Part shown: positions 56,645 through 64,000 of the stretch, one piece after another | Position numbering within the stretch: position 1 is the stretch's first letter | How the letters are laid out: every line of letters begins with the position of its first letter | Assembly (NCBI RefSeq): GCF_963576615.1 | Contig: NC_088708.1 | Location: 66,256,672 to 66,320,671 of the forward strand | Direction of reading: 5' to 3' | Length of the DNA stretch: 64,000 nucleotides | From: Watersipora subatra | Lineage: Eukaryota > Bryozoa > Gymnolaemata > Cheilostomatida > Watersiporidae | Made by a program: the position numbers and the translations under genes | Notes under the pieces: model-generated | The model's input: only the letters and a program-made list of their open reading frames with translations | Told to the model about the DNA's origin: nothing | Database searches by the model: none

Positions 56645-57662
56645 ACTAAAGTATAACTCGTCGTCTATGAGGTCTGTAAAGTATAGCTAGTATCTTATGA
56701 GGTCTATAGAGTATAGCTAGTTTATTATGAGGTCTATAGAGTTTAGCTAGTTTGTTATGAGGTCTATATAGTATAGCTAGTCTCTTATGAGGTATATAGA
56801 GTATAGCTAGTCTCTTATGAGGTCTATAGACTATAGCTAGTCTATTATGAGGTCTATAGAGTATAGTTAGTGTATTATGAGATCTATAGAGTATAGCTAG
56901 TTTATTATGAGGTCTATAGAGTATAGCTAGTTTATTATGAGGTCTATAATAGAGTATAGCTAGTTTATTATGAGGTCTATAGAGTATAGCTAGTTTATTA
57001 TGAGGTCTATAGCGTATAGCTAGTTTATTATGGGGTCTATAGAGTATAGCTAGTCTCTTATGAGGTCTATAGAGTATAGCTAGTTTATTATGAGGTCTAT
57101 AGAGTATAGCTAGTTTATTATGAGGTCTATAGAGTATAGCTAGTCTCTTATGAGGTATATAGAGTATAGCTAGTCTCTTATGAGGTCTATAGACTATAAC
57201 TAGTCTATTATGAGGTCTATAGAGTATAGTTAGTGTATTATGAGATCTATAGAGTATAGCTAGTTTATTATGGGGTCTATAGAGTATAGCTAGTTTATTA
57301 TGAGGTCTATAGAGTATAGTTAGTGTATTATGGGGTCTATAGAGTATAGCTAGTTTATTATGAGGTCTATAGAATACAGCTAGTTTATTATGAGGTCTAT
57401 AGAGTATAGCTAGTCTATTATGAGGTCTATAGAGTATAGCTAGTTTATTATGAGGTCTATAGAGTATAGCTAGTGTATTATGGGGTCTATAGAGTATAGC
57501 TAGTGTATTATGAGGTCTATAGAGTATAGCTAGTTTATTATGAGGTCTATAGAGTATAGCTAGTATATTATGAGGTCTATAGAATATAGCCAGTTTATTA
57601 TGAGGTCTATAGAGTATAGCTAGTTTATTATGGGGACTATAGAGTATAGCTAGTTTATTATA
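56645..57662. repeat. 30-bp minisatellite, about 34 copies
   Basis: Unit GAGGTCTATAGAGTATAGCT plus agtttattat, with interspersed variants. A block of several variant units is itself duplicated (56780-56910 resembles 57140-57270), showing higher-order duplication. It yields a spurious 359-codon minus frame of the form YRPHNKLAIL repeated. Confidence 0.95.
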
Positions 57663-57669
57663 TGAGATT

Positions 57670-59015
57670 TTAACGGTTAAAACAAAAGCTTCAAAAAATC
57701 GTACAAAACTTTTAAGCAGAATCACTTAGCATAATTAATACAGAATTCTAAACTAAATAACAGGATTTATGCTTTGAATATTTATGCTATAAATGCACTC
57801 ATGTTGCTAATGTGTTCAAATGTTAGTTCCAGACAGTTTTTGAGGTTTATTCGTAAGTTGCCCCGCAGGGCTACATGAAGAGCTAAGAAACTTATGCTAC
57901 ACATAATAACTAGCCCGGAGAGAATTCATTACACCCACTTTACCACGCATCATTAAGCAATTGAAAAGTTTTTGATGAATTGAAACAGGACACTTTTTAA
58001 ATCACGTCACATAATTGAACATTTTATAAAGAATCGCACATTGGCCTATTTACTGATTTTATGTTTTGTCCTTTAATGAACAGTTTAGTTTGTTCACATC
58101 ATTAGCTGTATTCCGACATACGGTGTAAGCATAATGTTTAAGGACATGGTTTGCATAGTCCAGACATCTAGTTGGTGAATCATTTTGCAAACACTATTTC
58201 ATTACATATGACATAAATACATCCGTGATTGGCTAGATTGAACCAGTCTTTCACTCTCTATATATGGCTATATCTTGGCAGCCGCACGATTCCTTTAGTT
58301 CACAGACTTCAAAAAACGTTTGAAGTCAGTTTTGCACAATGTTATTAAAACTTGCAATATAATTAATATAAATATTTTGTAACCTTGGCCAAATACCTGT
58401 ACTAATTTAATAAGTTATAAACACAAAAATGATGCATTACTGATCATCCATCATTGATGTCGTTTCCTGTTTAGTTGACATCGGGTTGTTGACATCTCTC
58501 TTCAATCTATGCGACCCATTATGATTCAGAGTGCGACAGGCTTTTATCAACTTACTAAGGCCACAGCTCTCTCCTGCTAGCTCTATAATTATTTACAGCC
58601 TTGACAAGCATGCCGTGTCGCGCGCAAAATATATACGCTCAATTAGACAGGACAGTGTCCAGCTGCATTGCAGCGGCAGCTAGCCTGTCAGGACTGAAAC
58701 ATGTCAATCTTGTATGACAAATTAAATCAACTCTTACTTAACACCCACTGCTCTATTATTTCTGCCCATTCATAAGACAATGCAACAAATCTTTCCGATA
58801 ACTGTTCTGTAATTTGAGAAGCTGTCTAACATTGTCAATACTTCACCAAACAATCACAATTAAGCAATAGAATGCGTATATAGGCAAGAATGAATGAAGA
58901 AACTATCGGCAACATTGTGTCCATTTGTGCTGTTCCATTGTAGAGTATTAAGGTTCAGAGTCACTGCTGCCAATTTGAACTTGAGGTTACAAGAGAAGGC
59001 TATGGTTTGTGGCCG
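57670..59015. other. no gene seen
   Basis: Spacer upstream of the plus-strand gene. The open frame 58894-59109 overlaps its first exon in another frame and was not preferred. Confidence 0.4.
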
Positions 59016-59027
59016 TCTTAGGCAGCT

Positions 59028-59090
59028 ATGTATCAGCCAAGTTCAAGTAGCTATAAGTATGTTAGCCTTGACCTTACGCAGCTCAACCAG
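59028..59090 (+). CDS. unrecognised gene, exon 1 (provisional)
   Basis: MYQPSSSSYKYVSLDLTQLN then Q, donor CAG|GTATGT. It could instead begin at 59022 as an internal exon after gtcttag. Confidence 0.5.
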
Positions 59091-62000
59091 GTATGTATTC
59101 ACATTTTAGTTCTTATTTTGAATATACGGTATATTCTGTTTTAAATTCATTGATTTTCATGTTTGCTTTAATAACTAAATGTATGTTCAAGTTTACAATA
59201 CCTCTCTAAGTAAATGCCGCAGATATTTCCGTTGGACTTGCTTTTATACCTGCGCCGGATCATAGCCTTTGTCCTCTATGTTTACAATACCCCTTTAGGT
59301 ATATGCTACAGATAAGCTTGTACACAGTTTTTCCTTGTAAGCCTGGTTCAGAATCGGTCTCAGAAGAAATATGACAGCCATATCTACATCTGCATGCACT
59401 ACATGAATGTTACACAATCTTTTTAGTGTTTTTATATAATATGAGATATTAGATTTAGAATTAGATTAGAAATAGAATTAGATTATTTAGATAAGATGAG
59501 ATATTCTACGCAATGTAAAAAATCAAGTAGACACAAAAAAATTTTAATTTGTATAATCTCTCACTATTTCAGAAAAGGAAGAGCATACGTCAGGTATCTC
59601 AGAGCAGAGAGCATGCATATGATTATGGTACCGAGTTTAGCATACAGAGTACATGGTCTCAGGGAAAGAACGATGGGTTAAGAGACTCTATGTTAGCATA
59701 TACCAAGCGTATGAACGATATTCGAAGAATTCGTGGCATCAATGTTTTAAAGCACTCCGAACAAGTAGGAACAACTCCTTCTCTATGGATTAACGCAGGC
59801 AAAAATTCACTTCACCTAAACATGGTGGAGGAGAAGAAGTACTATACCGCTCACAACAGAATGACTAAATCCCTTGGTGCCATCAAGCTAGAACCACTGT
59901 TAGGTAGCAGGCGCATTTCTGGGGAAGATGAGATAACTCCCAACATATCATTGCAGACACACAGAATGCAGCAGAATAACCAGCTTGTAAGTCTTGGTTG
60001 AATAATAGCAGGTAGAGGATTGCATAACCTCATAAAAATATAAATAAGCAAATGATACAGTATGCTGCCTGCAGCTGTTCTTCAACTTGACTTGCAACAA
60101 AATTCACATTACAGTTATTTGGTATCATAAGATTCACCATGTCTTACTCTGTTGTGTTGTAGGTGCAAAATATGTGGGAATGTGATTGAAAGCTCATAAA
60201 AGCTCAAAAACGAACAGTTAATCGCAGCCACACGAAACCGCCGTAGTTTGGATTCCCTTTCCAAAACGGCTCAAATGGGACGTAGTTGCTACAGGATGGT
60301 TTCTGTTTACACTTTCATGCAACCTCATTCGTCGAAATATTTTCACAAATATACTTCACGCATTCAATAAAACCATGTCTATTGTTCTTACGCGTCTGTT
60401 TTATCGTCATTGTAATGCTGTCACTTTTAGCACTGATATCTTATAAATTACCGTAAAAAATCGTTAAACTTTTTAACCTTAGCTCAAAGGAGTACATATC
60501 ATTGTCTGATAATCATGACGAGCCTGTTGGTCACCTGTTATAATCGAAAAGTGCCGCAAAAATTATTTGCGAATTATTGGGTCACATGATCAGATTACGA
60601 CTTGACGATTGAATAATGTCGAAACAAAACTGTAAAGTAGCGAGCATCCATATTTGATATGGAGTCTTCAGCAAAACCCGAAGTGTTTGTTATAAACTAG
60701 TGCTACGATAAGTTTTATATTGAGCTTTTTATTGGTCTTTCAATTCACGTGAGAACATCACGTGACAAGGCGATAACCAAACTGTAATGACTACGCCAGA
60801 GAAATAAAGAGGTTCCAATCTACGGCGGCTTTTCGTTTTTGAGCTTTTAAGAGCCTGTAATCACATTTCCACGTATTTTGCACCTACAACACAACTGAAT
60901 AAAACATGGTGAATCTTTTGATACCATATAACTGTAAGCTAATTTTGTTGCAAGTCAACTTTTAACAACATAAGTAACTTCGTCTCATTCTCCTCAGTTA
61001 TGTAGAGCATTAGCCAGATAGCTTTTGACCAGAGTTGCTGTTGCTCATTCCTAAACAAACATCTGCACCCTGTTGTGAATGTCGTTTTGTTAGGTAGGAA
61101 TGGCTATACTCACAGTCTTTTTCATGCCTATAGAGACAGCCGACAGAGAGTCTTCTGTTGAATAGGCTCCTTATCAGTTCTTAGCTCTATTCCTCTGCTA
61201 CCAGCCTTCTTGGTGTTTTGGTAATACATGCTTATGAGCTCAGACTGTATTCACAACCTCGTGAGTGGCCGCTTCAGTAATAACTTTCCTGAGAATATGA
61301 TAGATCAGAGTTCTTGAAAAGGATGGCAACTTCCTTATAATGATTTTTTAGTCATCAACTTTTTTTATAGTCTGTCAGAAGTTAAAAGTCAATAGTTTAT
61401 GCTTTTGGTATCCTGATAGCCTCAGAGTGGACACCGGGTGGTGAAGCACGCTGGAACCAAAACAAGTCTGATATATTTATGTTATATTTGTATTAACAGT
61501 CTACCTTTTATTCATTTAAAGCTGTCCCCCAGGTTTCACCAAACAAAACCTTTCTTGTTTCTTCTACTTCTTGAGTGTCAGTTGTGACAGACCAACTAGG
61601 TGTTATGGTGATTGCTGACAGCAATAAAACTTCAACAACTCATAAAAGTTTAAAACAACCCATAAAAGCTTAAAATTACAAACAGTTAGTGGATTGAACA
61701 AAATTGTATTACATTTTTTATGCAGTTGATAGTAGAGTATATAGTATAATGCGCTATTGCGTTTGACAAACTTCTATCTATTAAATAAGTCTTCACACTT
61801 TGCCAATAGTGAAACCTTAGGCTATCGCAAACAGGTGAGGCAACTCCATGTGTCATAAATTTCTCTCTTATTAATACCTCTGTTATATGTTAATATGTTA
61901 TTAACCACATACCGGAGAAAGCGGCTGTCTACTTATTATATGATGATGAGCAAAGTGTAGATAGTTGTGCTAATGTAACACTCAATAAAAAAATTAATTT

Positions 62001-63140
62001 GCTGTGCATTATGTTTAACCTATTTGGCTGCAACTCCTTAGGAACCATGTAATGCAGAGCTTGCCTATTCCTTTTCAACGATGAACCCCCGGCAACTGAC
62101 AAGGAGTCATCACTTGTCGTTCTACTCCCACTCTTCTCTCACCCCTTTGAATTGAATGAAATCACAAAAAAGGCTCAAAACCATGAAAAACTGGTATATT
62201 CAGAATATATGAAAACAATATGTCACTGGAAAGCCATCCTAAGAAGAGTATTCTGTTTTTAAACAGCGACGGCATATAAAAGCCTGCTAATCGCTTGTGA
62301 CTAGTTATAAAAAAGATAAATCAGATTTTATGCAAAGATAAGTACACTTTCTTCGTTTTCACAATTAAGCCTTGCACCTCATGAACAACAGCTCACATCC
62401 CTTAGGAGTGCAAGCACCGCTAATCGGGAAGCCCTGATGTAGTGAGAGAAATGTAGAATAGGCTGTTCAATGGCGTGTTCCAATATTTTTCAATATTTAA
62501 AAAGTGCCCATCTTGTTTGCTTGTCTGTTAAAAGAATTGAACTGCCGACATGTCTTCCAACTTTCATGAGTTACTTTGAGATGCCTTGCTTTCGTGTTTG
62601 GTTTAGGTTGAAGAGCCACCAGTGAAAGTGAAACATATAACTGTCACCATAACCATTCCTGCCTCAGAAGAACCACCTGAAGTTCCTGCTAATCCTTCAC
62701 CTCAACCCGCAGTTTCTGAAGTCCCAAGGCATAAACTTACACCACTCGGTAGTGGTAAGGCCCGACCCCGTAAAGCGAAAAGAATGAAGATTATAGAACC
62801 TGCATTAGAATCAATAGATGAAGACTTCAATGAAATGAATGCTCATTCGCAAGATTTAGAGGAGGGCTATTCAAACCTGCTCAACGATTTACACAGCTCT
62901 CAGGAACACATGCTAGAACAGAAGCGTAAGACTGTTGCTCTTCTCAAACAAACCAACTATGCACAGCGGTCTCATCAACGTAACCGTCAAATCACTATGA
63001 CTAATCTAGCAAAGAAAAAAATGAGACGACTCCCGCCTATTCCAAGTGGTAGGCCATCTCTGAAGTATACAAACGGAGACAGTCCGAGTAAGAGCCCTTA
63101 CGATGGCAGTAATAGCCCGACATTGGAGAAGCATGGCTGA
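59028..63140 (+). CDS. unrecognised basic protein, 336 residues
   Basis: Three exons (59028-59090, 59573-59986, 62607-63140) join in phase 0. The first is provisional: ATG at 59028 with an in-frame TAG at 59019-59021. The middle exon is rich in Arg/Ser/Lys (KRKSIRQVSQSREHAYDYG, MNDIRRIRGINVLKHSEQVG). The last exon has a Pro-rich stretch (SEEPPEVPANPSPQP), a basic patch (KARPRKAKRMK), a predicted coiled coil (about DEDFNEMNAHSQDLEEGYSN to EHMLEQKRKTVALLKQ) and a basic, Ser/Pro-rich tail. There is no signal peptide or membrane segment, so it is probably cytosolic, nuclear or cytoskeletal. No family is recognised. A large inverted-repeat element sits in intron 2. If the gene starts earlier, more 5' exons may exist. 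Confidence 0.65.
59573..59986 (+). CDS. unrecognised gene, exon 2
   Basis: 414 bp after ctcactatttcag, ending CAGCTT|GTAAGT. Open throughout. Confidence 0.7.
60087..60958. mobile_element. fold-back element with long inverted arms
   Basis: Left arm 60087-60251 and right arm about 60815-60958 are inverted copies (TTGACTTGCAACAAAATT at the outside; tgttgtaggtgcaaaatang and gccgtag inside). There is no transposase, and the target duplication was not resolved. It lies in intron 2 of the unrecognised gene. Confidence 0.75.
60965..62600. other. intron, nothing else seen
   Basis: Remainder of intron 2 of the unrecognised gene. AT-rich, no exon recognised. Confidence 0.4.
62607..63140 (+). CDS. unrecognised gene, exon 3
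   Basis: 534 bp after tttggtttag: VEEPPVKVKHITVTITIPAS to the stop at 63138-63140, with the coiled coil and basic tail. Confidence 0.75.
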   Translation, partial: VEEPPVKVKHITVTITIPASEEPPEVPANPSPQPAVSEVPRHKLTPLGSGKARPRKAKRMKIIEPALESIDEDFNEMNAHSQDLEEGYSNLLNDLHSSQEHMLEQKRKTVALLKQTNYAQRSHQRNRQITMTNLAKKKMRRLPPIPSGRPSLKYTNGDSPSKSPYDGSNSPTLEKHG

Positions 63141-63229
63141 TGGCTTTGGTATACTAACGTGTTTTGATAGATCATGTCAGGTGGCTATGTTTGTGATTTC
63201 ACTTGTTCTAGTCGTTATTACTACAAATA

Positions 63230-63235
63230 ATAAAA
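63230..63235 (+). terminator. poly(A) signal of unrecognised gene
   Basis: AATAAA, 90 nt past the stop codon. Confidence 0.5.
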
Positions 63236-63289
63236 ATTTATATCGTTTCAATGTAACGGCAGTCAAATATCTAGCTGCTATAACATGAA

Positions 63290-64000
63290 TAATTTTCTAC
63301 CTGTTTTTTGCTTATATAATGAGGATATGAAAATGGATCACATTTTATAAGTCAATCTCTAGCATTTACTGTTGATCAGTTTATACTTTAAGAGGTATTT
63401 CTGAAGAAAAGCAGCCACATTGCTGTTGGTAAACCAACAATATACCTCTCCAACTAACATCATAATAATTCACTAGTAATAGCAGGTCACTGCAGGTAAA
63501 CAGGCGTGTTAAGTTTGTTGGAAATTTTACTCATTCATTGCATAATGATGCATTTAGTTCACTGCCTTCATTTTATAAAAATAATACGTTTTTCAAGTTA
63601 TGACAAAAAGCCTTTTATGAACCATTCAGTGGAGATTGCTCTCACTAGAGTAGAGTCGTGTTAAATCAATGGAGACCTCTACAGCATTGCTGTTAGCTAA
63701 ATTGAAGGGTATATCAGGCGACCCGCTGACTTGTTAGGTTTAGCCTTAACAATACAGGCGGTAGATTAGCCATGAACCAAGAGCTATTTCATTCTTGGTG
63801 GCACAAGAACAATGCTTAGTAATGGCTCACAGTTCAGCATGGTATTCATTCACATTGGGAGGCCTTCCACTCAAGTCTGCTTTGGAAAATCTCTTCATCT
63901 AGTTGGAGAGTTATTGGTAAGTTTCCTCTAGTTGGAGAGTGCTTGGTACGTTTTTGCTCATCAACTTTTGTCTTCTTGCACACAAAAAGTAGCAAAGCGT
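63290..64000. other. no gene seen
   Basis: AT-rich spacer to the window end. A tctagttggagagt direct repeat occurs near 63900-63940. Confidence 0.4.

Noticed and set aside
56646-57725. 359-codon minus frame of YRPHNKLAIL units
   Set aside because: Translation of the 30-bp minisatellite, with no domain and no splice context.
58894-59109. 71-codon plus frame MKKLSATLCPFVLF...
   Set aside because: Overlaps exon 1 of the plus-strand gene in another frame and does not join the next exon in phase; the MYQPSS frame does.

Overview
The window is invertebrate animal nuclear DNA. It is AT-rich, its genes are split by introns with GT-AG borders, and tandem repeats and transposon remnants are very dense. 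An alpha-type nicotinic receptor, a NME5/Dpy-30 axonemal protein, a secreted saposin-like peptide and a CCP/mucin-like secreted protein, together with Ty3/gypsy, Tigger and hAT elements and a dispersed repeat with a CCCGGCGTTGC head, fit a lophotrochozoan, most likely a mollusc. The taxon is inference.

Layout. 1-26.5 kb is repeat-rich. It holds an orphan copy of a nicotinic receptor exon (711-977), a young intact Ty3/gypsy element with two identical 193-bp LTRs (2388-6943), a Tigger remnant (7385-8635), a decayed minus-strand gypsy element (about 10.9-14.6 kb), a fold-back region (15.0-16.5 kb), a broken THAP domain (18.8-19.4 kb), a 2.5-kb long-TIR element with GGCGACA clusters (20049-22539) whose right end is hit by a 9-bp-TSD MITE (22546-23144), and a small hAT-type MITE (23669-23846).

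26.6-38.9 kb is a minus-strand nicotinic acetylcholine receptor alpha-type gene. Six consecutive coding exons join in frame (the signal-peptide exon was not found). Its introns carry minisatellites, SINEs, a hAT element and a PIF/Harbinger-like MITE. 43.0-46.6 kb is a plus-strand saposin-like gene built from four very small exons, which converges on the five-exon minus-strand NME5 gene (46996-50573). 52.6-55.9 kb is a four-exon minus-strand secreted CCP/Ser-Thr-rich gene. 59.0-63.1 kb is a plus-strand gene for an unrecognised 336-residue protein.

The most unusual signal is that tandem repeats sit on or next to 5' splice sites. In the receptor gene a 45-bp repeat duplicates the donor of the M2-M3 exon while keeping the reading frame open. 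In NME5 a 42-bp repeat duplicates the donor of exon 4. Two further receptor exons have arrays starting within about 50 nt of their donors. Gene models were made by hand from splice-site phase and protein-family landmarks; no search was run.
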